This document shows positions 16,280 through 23,757 of a DNA stretch of 64,000 nucleotides, piece after piece. A model generated the notes under the pieces. That model ran no database searches and was not told the origin of the DNA. It saw only the letters and a program-made list of their open reading frames with translations. This DNA comes from Lutimaribacter pacificus (GTDB lineage: Bacteria > Pseudomonadota > Alphaproteobacteria > Rhodobacterales > Rhodobacteraceae). A program made the position numbers and the translations under genes. Each line of letters opens with the position of its first letter. The first letter of the stretch is position 1. The DNA lies in assembly GCF_900142185.1 (NCBI RefSeq), contig NZ_FQZZ01000002.1, forward strand, positions 62,001 through 126,000. The letters are read 5' to 3'.

Positions 16280-16804
16280 CTAGCAATTTATGCCATTCTG
16301 GTTCCTGGCTTCTCTAGCGGAGGCTCCTTCGGGCTCTTCGTATCTCCCATGTGCCCCCAGAAACGATCCCTTCGGGTGATACTTACCGTCCGAGCCAAGA
16401 AACGAGCCAGGTAGGTGGTACTTTCCATCACTTCCAATGAATGATCCGGCAAAGTGGTACTTCCCGTCCTGCCCGAGAAAACAACCAGCCGGGTGGTACT
16501 TGCCATCCTGGCCGAGGAAAGCGCCTCCAGGATGATATCTTCCATCCTGACCCAAAAAAGAGCCAGCGGCGTGATACTGCCCGTCTTGTCCTAGAATTGC
16601 ACCAGCGGGATGGTACTTGCCATCGGCGCGAAGAGTTTCGCCTTTGCGGTGATATTTGCCATCTTGCCCAAGAAATGAACCGGGAGCGTGATATCGACCG
16701 TCTTGACCAAGGAAGTACCCCTTGGGATGGTATCGGCCATCTTGTCCCAAGAATGAACCAGTCGGATGATACTTTCCGTCTTGGCCGAGGAATTTTCCGG
16801 TCAT
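16280..16804 (-). CDS. Protein of twelve tandem 13-residue repeats
   Basis: 174 residues from the ATG at 16804, which has GGGAGG five bases upstream; the frame extends 55 codons further up without good starts. Almost the whole protein is twelve copies of a 13-residue unit, consensus (A/K/P)GSFLGQDGKYHP. The aspartate-glycine, tyrosine and histidine are kept in nearly all units; unit 5 (KGETLRADGKYHP) and unit 12 are most diverged. The unit faintly recalls MORN-type beta-hairpin repeats but is not one. No signal peptide. The tail, GASAREARNQNGINC, ends in cysteine. I recognise no named family. Confidence 0.6.
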   Translation of the reverse strand: MTGKFLGQDGKYHPTGSFLGQDGRYHPKGYFLGQDGRYHAPGSFLGQDGKYHRKGETLRADGKYHPAGAILGQDGQYHAAGSFLGQDGRYHPGGAFLGQDGKYHPAGCFLGQDGKYHFAGSFIGSDGKYHLPGSFLGSDGKYHPKGSFLGAHGRYEEPEGASAREARNQNGINC

Positions 16805-17000
16805 GCATGCCTCCCTAGATGCGGAGAGAACTTTTGGCGAACATAAGGGTAAATCGGTCACTCTGCAATCAGCATTTTCATAATCAAGAGTTCCGCATTT
16901 CACGCCTCGACCGTCAGACATGCGGCGAGGTTCGTGATTGGCGGCTTCAGGGAAGCTGCACCACAACATCTACAGCGTCCTGAAGGACAGCTCCGGGCCG

Positions 17001-17663
17001 CTAGTCGGCTCCCGCCGCATCTCTCCCCTGTGCTCCGCCCAAATCCTCATCCACCATGCGCTGCCATGTGGCCATGTCACGTTCATACTGATCTTGGTCC
17101 TCGCCGTAGTCTTCCCAGAAGGGCGGTGCGGGCAGGTCTTCGGGGTGGAAACGGTAGCGCGTGACCATCTTCACGGCATCACGAATGACCTGGGGGTGGA
17201 TGCGCAGCGCCCCGTCCCAGTCATACGTTACGACAAGTCGCGCGACCTTGGTGCGGGTGTTCATGTCCATGTCGGGATACTCGGCGTCCAGGAAGCGCAA
17301 GACGGTGCAAAAATCGCTGATTGCACTTTCGATGGTCTCGGGTCGGGCACGAGCGGGCCTGCCCAGCAGGATTTCGTTCATGTCCACGCCTGTCAGCACG
17401 GCCAGGCGAACCAGAACGTCAGATGATATCGTGCGCTGGCCTCGCTCGTACCCGTAATAGGTGCGCGGCGTCACTTCCATCAGCTCGGCCATCTCCTGTT
17501 TGTTCAGCTTGAGGCGCAAGCGAAGGTTTCGAAGGTTCTCATGAACCGCGCTGTCCGGGCCGTTTCTGCGAACTGCTTCTTCGCGTGCGCGGTCGCGGTC
17601 TTCTTCGGCTTCTTGCCTCAAAAGCTCGTCTTTGGACCTTGCGCGGAACTTGTAGTTCGTCAT
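17001..17663 (-). CDS. XRE-family HTH regulator with long C-terminal domain
   Basis: About 220 residues from the ATG at 17663; ATG at 17675 is four codons upstream. A charged N-terminal helix is followed by an HTH_3 domain near 43-95 (LRNLRLRLKLNKQEMAELMEVTPRTYYGYERGQRTI) and an acidic C-terminal half of unknown role. It is divergent from the small genes leading to xis and int, with an A+T-rich repeat-bearing region between. It is therefore the best candidate for the switch controlling excision. Confidence 0.78.
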   Translation of the reverse strand: MTNYKFRARSKDELLRQEAEEDRDRAREEAVRRNGPDSAVHENLRNLRLRLKLNKQEMAELMEVTPRTYYGYERGQRTISSDVLVRLAVLTGVDMNEILLGRPARARPETIESAISDFCTVLRFLDAEYPDMDMNTRTKVARLVVTYDWDGALRIHPQVIRDAVKMVTRYRFHPEDLPAPPFWEDYGEDQDQYERDMATWQRMVDEDLGGAQGRDAAGAD

Positions 17664-17675
17664 TACATACCTCAT

Positions 17676-17757
17676 TTCGGAAACAAGTTACCGTTATTAT
17701 ATATTAAAACAAGATAGTATTTACACTTATGTTGGGGGTGTAGCAAACTGCAAGAAG
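17676..17757. promoter_or_regulatory. Divergent promoter region of the excision module
   Basis: A strongly A+T-rich stretch with AAACAAG at 17681-17687 and again at 17707-17713, flanking a TTATTATATATTAA run. It separates the HTH regulator from the xis/int genes. The repeats are plausible operators. Confidence 0.45.
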
Positions 17758-17988
17758 ATGCAGGAGACCGGTGACGCCATGTCAGAATTGTTGGCAAAGG
17801 GGCAAACGCCCGAGAAATGGAGTGAAACTCTGATGAGCCACGGGGTTCATGTTTCGCCGCGCCTTATCCGCTCCAAAGCCCGGCGGTCAGGTCAATACTA
17901 CAAGATCGATCGCCTCATGCTGCTGACGCCCGAGCAGTTGGAAAAGCTGCTGGCCGTGGAAGGAGGGGCCGGGCATGGCCAATCGTGA
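17758..17988 (+). CDS. Small basic protein upstream of xis
   Basis: 76 residues; an internal ATG at 17779 (MSELLAKG) is an alternative start. SHGVHVSPRLIRSKARRSGQYYKIDRLMLLTPEQLEKLL looks like a small DNA-binding helical domain. Its end overlaps the next start by 14 bp, which suggests translational coupling with the excisionase-like gene. No named family recognised. Confidence 0.55.
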   Translation: MQETGDAMSELLAKGQTPEKWSETLMSHGVHVSPRLIRSKARRSGQYYKIDRLMLLTPEQLEKLLAVEGGAGHGQS

Positions 17989-18334
17989 GGCGCAACTCCT
18001 CCATCCCGAATACACGACGCCCGCCGAACTGGCAGGTCACCTCGGCATGTCCGTGCGGACGGTCAAGGAGAAGGTCGCTGAAATCGGCGCTTACGCCAAG
18101 CTGGGCCGTCGCCGCGTCATGTTCCCCCACCACGTTCACGATTTCATGGAGGCGATCCAATGCCGCTCACACTCCACCGACGAGGCAAAAACTGGCACTA
18201 CCGGGGGACCGTGGCCGGAAGGCGATTACGCGGCTCTACGGGCACGGCTGACCGCTCCATCGCGGAACGGATCAAAGCCGAGGTCGAGGCAAAAGCGTGG
18301 GACAGGCGGTTCGACGGGCCGGGGGCGGGGCTGA
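17975..18334 (+). CDS. Excisionase-like winged-helix protein
   Basis: 119 residues. The first 65 (YTTPAELAGHLGMSVRTVKEKVAEIGAYAKLGRRRVMFPHHVHDFMEAI) match a MerR/AlpA-type DNA-binding excisionase domain. The remaining 55 residues are basic, low in complexity and encoded in the same DNA as the integrase start, a 175-nt overlap in another frame. Excisionases bend DNA at att sites and favour excision. GGAGGGG lies just upstream of the ATG. Confidence 0.72.
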   Translation: MANREAQLLHPEYTTPAELAGHLGMSVRTVKEKVAEIGAYAKLGRRRVMFPHHVHDFMEAIQCRSHSTDEAKTGTTGGPWPEGDYAALRARLTAPSRNGSKPRSRQKRGTGGSTGRGRG

Positions 18335-19125
18335 CGATGGCGCAGGTTTTCACCGCCTATCTGGATGCGGACAAGCCGGAGAGATTCCTGCTGCGTCTGG
18401 CAGACTATTGGAAGGATACGCTTGTCGAGAATGTGCGCCCCGAGACGGTGCGCCAGGCGGCGAAGAAGATCTACCCCGGCGCAGCGGAACCGACCTGGAA
18501 CCGCCAGGTCATCAAGCCGACGCAGGCCGCCATCAACTATGCTGCGGAGCTTGGCTGGTGTCAGCGGATTTCAGTGCGGCGATACACCGAGAACCCGGAA
18601 CTCAAGACGCCTGCCACTCTGGAGTGGGTGCTGGCGTTCTCGGATCAGGCGGCGAAGGATGATTTACAGCATCTCGGTGCGCTGTGCCTCTTCATGTTCG
18701 GGACCGCTGCAAGAGTGGGAGAGGCCTGCCGCCTTCAGTGGCGCGATGTCGATCTGGACAACGCGACGGCCAAAATCCACCTCTTCAAGCCGACGCCGTG
18801 GAGCCGGACCGCGCATTTGCAGCCTGCCCTGGTGGAGGCGCTGGAAGCGCTGCCTTCCAACCGCAGCCCGGATGAGCGCGTTTTCAAATACACGGGTCGG
18901 GGGAGCGTTCGTGGCCCTTGGAACAATGTCGCGAAGCGGGCAGAGATCGAGCGGTTGACGCCGCATTGCTGCCGCCACGGCTTCGCGACCTCGATGTTGC
19001 GCAAGGGTTATGATGTAAAGACCGTCGCAGTGCGTGGAGGGTGGAAAGATGCGACCACCGTACTGCGCACCTATGCCCACGCAATCGAGGATCAGACCGT
19101 CACGGATGTGCTGTTTGACACATGA
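18160..19125 (+). CDS. int: Tyrosine recombinase (integrase)
   Basis: 321 residues with the catalytic set: arginine in TAARVGEACRLQW, HCCRH in the box II helix, and the nucleophilic tyrosine in VLRTYAHAIED. The ATG at 18160 has GGAGG eight bases upstream and lies inside the preceding gene. The N-terminal 60 residues (LHRRGKNWHYRGTVAGRRLRGSTGT) are an arm-binding-like basic domain. Its stop is 69 bp from the right attachment repeat, the usual place for an integrase, and its 3' end overlaps the candidate arm site. Confidence 0.93.
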   Translation: MPLTLHRRGKNWHYRGTVAGRRLRGSTGTADRSIAERIKAEVEAKAWDRRFDGPGAGLTMAQVFTAYLDADKPERFLLRLADYWKDTLVENVRPETVRQAAKKIYPGAAEPTWNRQVIKPTQAAINYAAELGWCQRISVRRYTENPELKTPATLEWVLAFSDQAAKDDLQHLGALCLFMFGTAARVGEACRLQWRDVDLDNATAKIHLFKPTPWSRTAHLQPALVEALEALPSNRSPDERVFKYTGRGSVRGPWNNVAKRAEIERLTPHCCRHGFATSMLRKGYDVKTVAVRGGWKDATTVLRTYAHAIEDQTVTDVLFDT

Positions 19126-19133
19126 GTGACACA
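19116..19133 (+). promoter_or_regulatory. Candidate integrase arm site, right end
   Basis: TGACACATGAGTGACACA: two TGACACA heptamers 11 bp apart, overlapping the integrase stop codon. The pair matches the one at 3986-4003 in orientation and spacing. Confidence 0.45.
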
Positions 19134-19194
19134 GCGCCATACTGCGTCACGCGCAACAATCTGAAAATAAAGGAGAAAAGCGCCATGAACATGA

Positions 19195-19217
19195 CCCCTC
19201 GTTGGGAGGGGTGTCCC
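19195..19217 (+). repeat. attR: right attachment repeat
   Basis: A 23-nt sequence starting CCCCTCGTTGGG and ending AGGGGTGTCCC, one G shorter than the left copy at 3855-3878. It lies between the integrase and serB. Confidence 0.8.
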
Positions 19218-19250
19218 GTGGACGCAGATACGGGTGCGAGTGCCGTCTGG
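19195..19250 (-). promoter_or_regulatory. Orphaned native serC leader RNA (5' half), now beside serB
   Basis: On the minus strand, CCCGU-AUCUGCGUCC-ACGGG (19234 to 19215) forms hairpin 1, then ACA, then hairpin 2 with stem CCCCUC/GAGGGG inside the att repeat. This is the same two-hairpin order as in front of serC. Because it lies outside the element boundary, it should be the original chromosomal leader, now cut off from serC by 15 kb. Confidence 0.5.
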
Positions 19251-19398
19251 CAAGCGCAGAAATGACGCAGCAGCGGCGGTTGACCCGCAAAATGCGACAT
19301 TGCGCGTTCCGATAGGAAACTCGGGCCGGTGGGGTGGCGGTGCGGTCCGACTTGGCGCTATAGAGCCTGCGAATCCCATGTGGCCGGAGGTTTGCCCC

Positions 19399-20271
19399 GT
19401 GTTCATCTGCACCCTGATCGCCGAACCCGGCACGCTGGACCCTGCGCTGGTGGACAGCTTGCGCAATGCCTGGGGCGGGGGCGATGCGCACTGGTTGTCG
19501 CCGGACGAGGCGGCGGAGTTCTCGCTGGCCGGGATGCCCGCCAACCGTTGGGAGGTGTGGGCCGATGTGCAGAAACTGGGTGTCGATCTGGTGATCCAGC
19601 CCGCGCAAGGGCGGCGCAAGAGGATGCTGCTGGCCGATATGGACAGCACCATGATCCAGCAGGAATGCATCGACGAGCTGGCCGATGAGGCCGGGGTGGG
19701 CGCACACGTCAAGGACATCACTGCCCGCGCGATGAACGGAGAGCTGGATTTTGAAGGCGCCCTGACCGAGCGTGTGGCGCTGCTGAAAGGGCTGGAGGCG
19801 CAGGTGATCGACCATGTGCTGGCAACCCGCATCACCTATATGCCGGGCGGGGCGGCGCTGCTGGCGACGATGAAGGCGCATGGCGCGCATACCGTTCTGG
19901 TGTCGGGCGGGTTCACCGCGTTCACGGCCAAGGTGGCGGCCGAGCTTGGCTTTCACGAAAACCGCGCCAACACGCTGCTGATCGAGGGTGGCAGGCTGAC
20001 CGGCGAGGTCGCCCGCCCGATCCTGGGCAGGCAGGCCAAGGTCGACGCGCTGGAACAGGTCACCGCGCGGCTGGGCCTGACCGAGGGCGATGTGATCGCC
20101 GTGGGCGACGGGGCCAACGACCTCGGGATGCTGCACCGGGCCGGAACCGGCGTGGCGCTGCATGCCAAGCCCGCGGTCGCGGCGGAATGCGAGGTGCGGG
20201 TGAACCACGGCGACCTGACGGCGCTGCTGTATCTGCAAGGCTACGCTCGGTCCGAGTTCGTCCTGCCCTGA
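19399..20271 (+). CDS. serB: Phosphoserine phosphatase
   Basis: 290 residues from the GTG at 19399, which has GGAGG eight bases upstream; an in-frame ATG at 19378 lacks such a site. It is a HAD-family enzyme removing phosphate from phosphoserine, the last step of serine synthesis. The nucleophile motif is LLADMDSTMIQQECIDEL, then VSGGFTAF and GDGANDLGML. The N-terminal domain with LRNAWGGGDAHWLSPDEAAEF is typical of Roseobacter SerB. It was the divergent neighbour of serC before the element inserted. Confidence 0.95.
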   Translation: MFICTLIAEPGTLDPALVDSLRNAWGGGDAHWLSPDEAAEFSLAGMPANRWEVWADVQKLGVDLVIQPAQGRRKRMLLADMDSTMIQQECIDELADEAGVGAHVKDITARAMNGELDFEGALTERVALLKGLEAQVIDHVLATRITYMPGGAALLATMKAHGAHTVLVSGGFTAFTAKVAAELGFHENRANTLLIEGGRLTGEVARPILGRQAKVDALEQVTARLGLTEGDVIAVGDGANDLGMLHRAGTGVALHAKPAVAAECEVRVNHGDLTALLYLQGYARSEFVLP

Positions 20272-20290
20272 CGCGGATGCGTGGCCGCGA

Positions 20291-21502
20291 TCACTGGTGC
20301 CTCAGCGCCTCGATCGGGTCCATGCGCGCGGCGGCGCGTGCCGGGAAATAGCCAAAGATCACGCCCACCACCGCCGAGAAGGCGAAGGCCATCAGCACCA
20401 CCGTCGGGTCGGGGGCGAAGGGGATCGACATCAGGTTCGATGCGAATGCGGCCAGCCCCAGCCCCAGCAGGATGCCCAGCACGCCGCCCAGCAGCGACAG
20501 CACCACGGCCTCGACCAGGAATTGCATCATCACCTGCCGCGCCTGCGCGCCCACGGCAAGGCGGATGCCGATCTCGCGCGTTCGTTCGGTCACCGACACC
20601 AGCATGATGTTCATGATACCAATGCCGCCCACCAGCAGGCTGACCGCCGCCACGGCGGACAGCATCCCGGTCAGCACATCGTTGATCCCCGTCAACATGC
20701 TGGCGATCTGTTTCATGTCGCGCACGTTGAAATCGTCATCCTCGCCGGGGCTGATGCGTCTGATCTCGCGCAGCAGGGAGTCGATCTCGGCCTTGGCCGC
20801 GTCGGTCGAGGCCCCGTCGCGTACGGCGACATAGATCATCCCGACATCGCGGTTGCCCGCGATCCGGCGCTGGAACAGCCGCATCGGCAGCATCACCACG
20901 TCGTCCTGGTCCTGCCCGAAGGTCGACGCGCCCTTGGGCTCCAGCAGGCCGATCACCTCGCAGCTGATTGCGCCGATGCGTATCTTCTGGCCCACCGGGT
21001 CGCCGCTGCCGAACAGTTCCAAGCGCACCGTTTCGCCCATGATGCAGACCGCGCGGCCGGCCTTTTCCTCGGCCGCGTTGAAATTGCGCCCGGCGATCAG
21101 CGGCCAGTCGGTCGCCATCAGGTAGCGGCTGTCGGTGGCCGTGATCTGGGTGCGGTAATTCTCGTTTCCATAGACCACGGTCGCCGATGAGCTGCCCATC
21201 GGCGCCGCGGTTTCCACCAGCGCGATCTCTTCGGCGATCCGGTCCACGTCCTTCATCTCGAACGGTTTGCTGGCGGCGTTCGAACTGCCTGGCCCCATGC
21301 GCGCCTGTCCGGGGCTGATCATCAGGATATTCGTGCCCAGCTTTTCCACATCGCTGGTCACCTGATCGGACGAGCCCTGTCCGACCGTCACCATCGCGAT
21401 CACGGCGGCCACCCCGATCACCACCCCCAACACCGTCAGGAACGACCGCAGCGCGTTGCGAAAAATCGCCTTGAGCGCCAGCTTCACGGTTTCCCAAAGC
21501 AC
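20291..21502 (-). CDS. ABC transporter permease, MacB/FtsX type
   Basis: 403 residues: one N-terminal membrane segment (FLTVLGVVIGVAAVIAMVTVG), a large periplasmic MacB_PCD domain, then the FtsX domain with three C-terminal membrane segments (from AVAAVSLLVGGIGIMNIML) and the motif VTERTREIGIRLAVGA. In E. coli MacB this part is fused to the ATPase; here it is separate, as in YknXYZ. It forms an exporter with the two upstream genes. The substrate is unknown: peptides, lipids or macrolides are known for relatives. Confidence 0.88.
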   Translation of the reverse strand: MLWETVKLALKAIFRNALRSFLTVLGVVIGVAAVIAMVTVGQGSSDQVTSDVEKLGTNILMISPGQARMGPGSSNAASKPFEMKDVDRIAEEIALVETAAPMGSSSATVVYGNENYRTQITATDSRYLMATDWPLIAGRNFNAAEEKAGRAVCIMGETVRLELFGSGDPVGQKIRIGAISCEVIGLLEPKGASTFGQDQDDVVMLPMRLFQRRIAGNRDVGMIYVAVRDGASTDAAKAEIDSLLREIRRISPGEDDDFNVRDMKQIASMLTGINDVLTGMLSAVAAVSLLVGGIGIMNIMLVSVTERTREIGIRLAVGAQARQVMMQFLVEAVVLSLLGGVLGILLGLGLAAFASNLMSIPFAPDPTVVLMAFAFSAVVGVIFGYFPARAAARMDPIEALRHQ

Positions 21503-21517
21503 CTCAGCCCGCCTTTC

Positions 21518-22234
21518 TCATGCGGCCTTGCCGGGCCGGCCGTCGCGGGCGATCTTTCCGTCCACCATCCAGATCAGCCGGTCGGCATAGGCCGCCATGT
21601 CGTCCTCATGCGTGACCATCACGATGGTCAGGTCAGGGTTTTCCTGCCTCAGCCCGGTCAGCAATTGCATGATCTCGACCGAGCGCCGGGTATCGAGGTT
21701 GCCGGTCGGTTCGTCGGCAAGGATCACCTCGGGCGAGCCCGCCAGCGCCCGGGCCATCGCCACGCGCTGCTGCTGCCCGCCGGACAGTTGCGAGGGATCG
21801 TGATGCTCGCGCCCCTCCAGCCCGACCTGCTGCAATGCCTGCCGCGCGCGCGCGATCCGTTCCTCTGGCGGCAGGCCCTTGTAGATCAGGGGTAGTTCCA
21901 CGTTATCGAGCGCCGTCGTCCGGGGCAGCAGGTTGTAACCCTGGAACACGAAGCCAAGGAAATTGCGCCGCAGCAGCGCCCGCTGGTCGTGGCTGAGCCG
22001 GGCGATTTCCACCCCGTTGAAATGGTAGCTGCCGCCGGTCGGCCGGTCGAGGCAGCCGATCACGTTCATCGCGGTCGATTTGCCCGACCCGCTTGGCCCC
22101 ATGATCGCCACGAACTCGCCGCGCCTGATATCGAGGTCGAGCCCGTCCAGCGCGCGCACCTCTGCCTCGCCCTTGCCGTAAACCCGCGTGATCCCGCGCA
22201 TACGGATCAGCGGCATGTCCTCGTCTTCGGCCAT
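21518..22234 (-). CDS. ABC transporter ATP-binding protein, MacB/LolD type
   Basis: 238 residues with Walker [10 protein letters not shown] near 45, the Q-loop region [11 protein letters not shown], signature [15 protein letters not shown] and Walker [13 protein letters not shown]. It energises the neighbouring MacB-type permease. It begins 3 bp after the adaptor gene stop and ends 15 bp before the permease start, so the three are one operon. Confidence 0.93.
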   Translation of the reverse strand: MAEDEDMPLIRMRGITRVYGKGEAEVRALDGLDLDIRRGEFVAIMGPSGSGKSTAMNVIGCLDRPTGGSYHFNGVEIARLSHDQRALLRRNFLGFVFQGYNLLPRTTALDNVELPLIYKGLPPEERIARARQALQQVGLEGREHHDPSQLSGGQQQRVAMARALAGSPEVILADEPTGNLDTRRSVEIMQLLTGLRQENPDLTIVMVTHEDDMAAYADRLIWMVDGKIARDGRPGKAA

Positions 22235-22237
22235 CGT

Positions 22238-23500
22238 TCAGCCGCCCTGCCCGATGATCACCATGTCGCCGGGATGCAGGTCGCCGCCGGTCACGATGGT
22301 GTGGCGCCCGTCGCTGGCGCCGGTTTCCACGGCGATTTCGGTGGCCGACCCGTCGCGCAGGACCCACACGGTTCTGGCCGAGGTGACCCCGGCTTGTTCG
22401 CCCGGCGGCGACGGCATGAGCATCCCCAGCAGCCCGCCGCCCCGGTCCGAACTGTCGTCGCTTGCCACGGGCGGGGCAAAGCGCAGCGCGGCGTTGGGCA
22501 CCAGCAGCTTGTCGGTTTCTTCGGCCACGACGATCTCGGCGGTGGCGGTCATCCCGGGACGCAGCGCCATGTCGGGGTTTTCCAGCGCCAGCGTTGCGCT
22601 GTAAGTCACCACCCCGTCCACCGTTTCCGGCGCATAGCGGATGCGCACGATTTCGGCCTCGAACAGCCGTTCGTCATAGGCCTCGACGGTGAAGCGGGCG
22701 ATATTGCCGGGGGAAAGCTGGCCGATATCGGCCTCGTCCACGGCGACCTGCACTTCCATCTTGGTCAGGTCTTCGGCCACGGTGAACAGCACCGGAGCAG
22801 AGAGCGAGGCCGCCACGATTTGCCCGGTATCGGCCTGCCGGTCCAGCACCACGCCGTTGATCGGGGAACATATGCAGGCCTTGTCCAGCTCGGTCCGGCT
22901 GAGCGCCAGGTTGGCCTCGGCCACGCTGCGGTCGGCATTGGCGACCTGCACCTGCGCCAGCGCCCGGTCGAGCGCGGCCTTCGACTCGATCAGCGCCTGG
23001 TGCGATGTGACGCCACGCTCATCCAGTTTTCTTGCTGTCTGGTAGTTTTCCATCGCCTCGCTCAGCGTGGCGGTGGCGGACAGAACCTGCGCCTCAGATG
23101 CCTGCAGGCTGGCTTCGCGCAGGCGGACCTGCGCCTCGAGCTTTTCGGTATCGAGCCGCGCCAGCACCTGGCCGTCCGTCACCGGATCGTTGTAATCCAC
23201 AAGAACCTCGGCAATCGTGCCCGAAAGCTCGCTCGAGATATCGACGACATTGGTGGGCTCCACAGTGCCCGTCGCGGTGATCGTCACGGTAACATCGCCG
23301 CGCACTGCCGCCTCGGTGCGATAGGCGGGCGCGGTACTGGCGTCCTGCCGCGTCTGAAACCACCAGTAGAAACCGCCGCCAAGCAGCACGACCAGACCCG
23401 CGATCAGCCCCCAGCGACGCATCCGCCCGGCCCCCCGGCCTGCACCGATCCCGATCGCGGCTTCGATCTCTTGCTGTTTCGATTTCGATGCTTCGGCCAT
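22238..23500 (-). CDS. Periplasmic adaptor of an ABC exporter, MacA/HlyD family
   Basis: 420 residues with one N-terminal membrane anchor (WGLIAGLVVLLGGGFYWWF). The barrel-sandwich segments (VVDISSELSGTIAEVLVDYNDPVTDGQVLARLDTEKL) flank a coiled-coil hairpin (EASLQASEAQVLSATATLSEAMENY), followed by the second half-motif ICSPINGVVLDRQADTGQIV. It bridges the inner-membrane pump toward the outer membrane. First gene of the three-gene exporter operon. Confidence 0.9.
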   Translation of the reverse strand: MAEASKSKQQEIEAAIGIGAGRGAGRMRRWGLIAGLVVLLGGGFYWWFQTRQDASTAPAYRTEAAVRGDVTVTITATGTVEPTNVVDISSELSGTIAEVLVDYNDPVTDGQVLARLDTEKLEAQVRLREASLQASEAQVLSATATLSEAMENYQTARKLDERGVTSHQALIESKAALDRALAQVQVANADRSVAEANLALSRTELDKACICSPINGVVLDRQADTGQIVAASLSAPVLFTVAEDLTKMEVQVAVDEADIGQLSPGNIARFTVEAYDERLFEAEIVRIRYAPETVDGVVTYSATLALENPDMALRPGMTATAEIVVAEETDKLLVPNAALRFAPPVASDDSSDRGGGLLGMLMPSPPGEQAGVTSARTVWVLRDGSATEIAVETGASDGRHTIVTGGDLHPGDMVIIGQGG

Positions 23501-23757
23501 GGCCCTTGCCTCTCAGCTGGCGGCTGTCTGTGCGGTGTGCCATGCACGTCGCGCCGACTCGGTTTCCCGAGAATGGCACCATTTTAACGTGCGGCAACGA
23601 CATTTCCGGCGCAAAGCCCGGTGTCAGGGGCGCATGGCGGCCGGGCGCACCTATTTGTCGCACAAAGGGTATCGCCTGACGGGCGGTGCAGGCAACGGCT
23701 TTGGCGAATGCCGCGCCTCGGCCCGAGGCTAGCGCGGGCGTGGCTGGCGGCAAATTG

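Larger units (their letters stand above)
3855..19217. mobile_element. Integrated mobilizable element with solitary repC, MobV relaxase and tyrosine integrase
   Basis: The element is bounded by near-identical direct repeats (3855-3878 and 19195-19217) and ends with an excisionase-like gene and a tyrosine integrase at its right edge. It splits the serB-serC intergenic region, whose two genes flank it. Contents in order: repC, candidate oriT, MobV relaxase, coiled-coil membrane protein, periplasmic coiled-coil protein, HTH regulator, ParA-like ATPase, periplasmic protein, metallophosphoesterase, large membrane NTPase, GIY-YIG-like protein, 13-residue repeat protein, HTH regulator, small protein, Xis-like, Int. 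No mating-pore genes are present, so transfer would need a helper. The stretch 11.3-16.8 kb is visibly more A+T-rich than its surroundings, suggesting separately acquired cargo. Confidence 0.88.

Noticed and set aside
16440-16800. Regular 39-bp repeats that could look like a CRISPR array
   Set aside because: The period encodes an in-frame 13-residue protein repeat with synonymous drift and no unique spacers.
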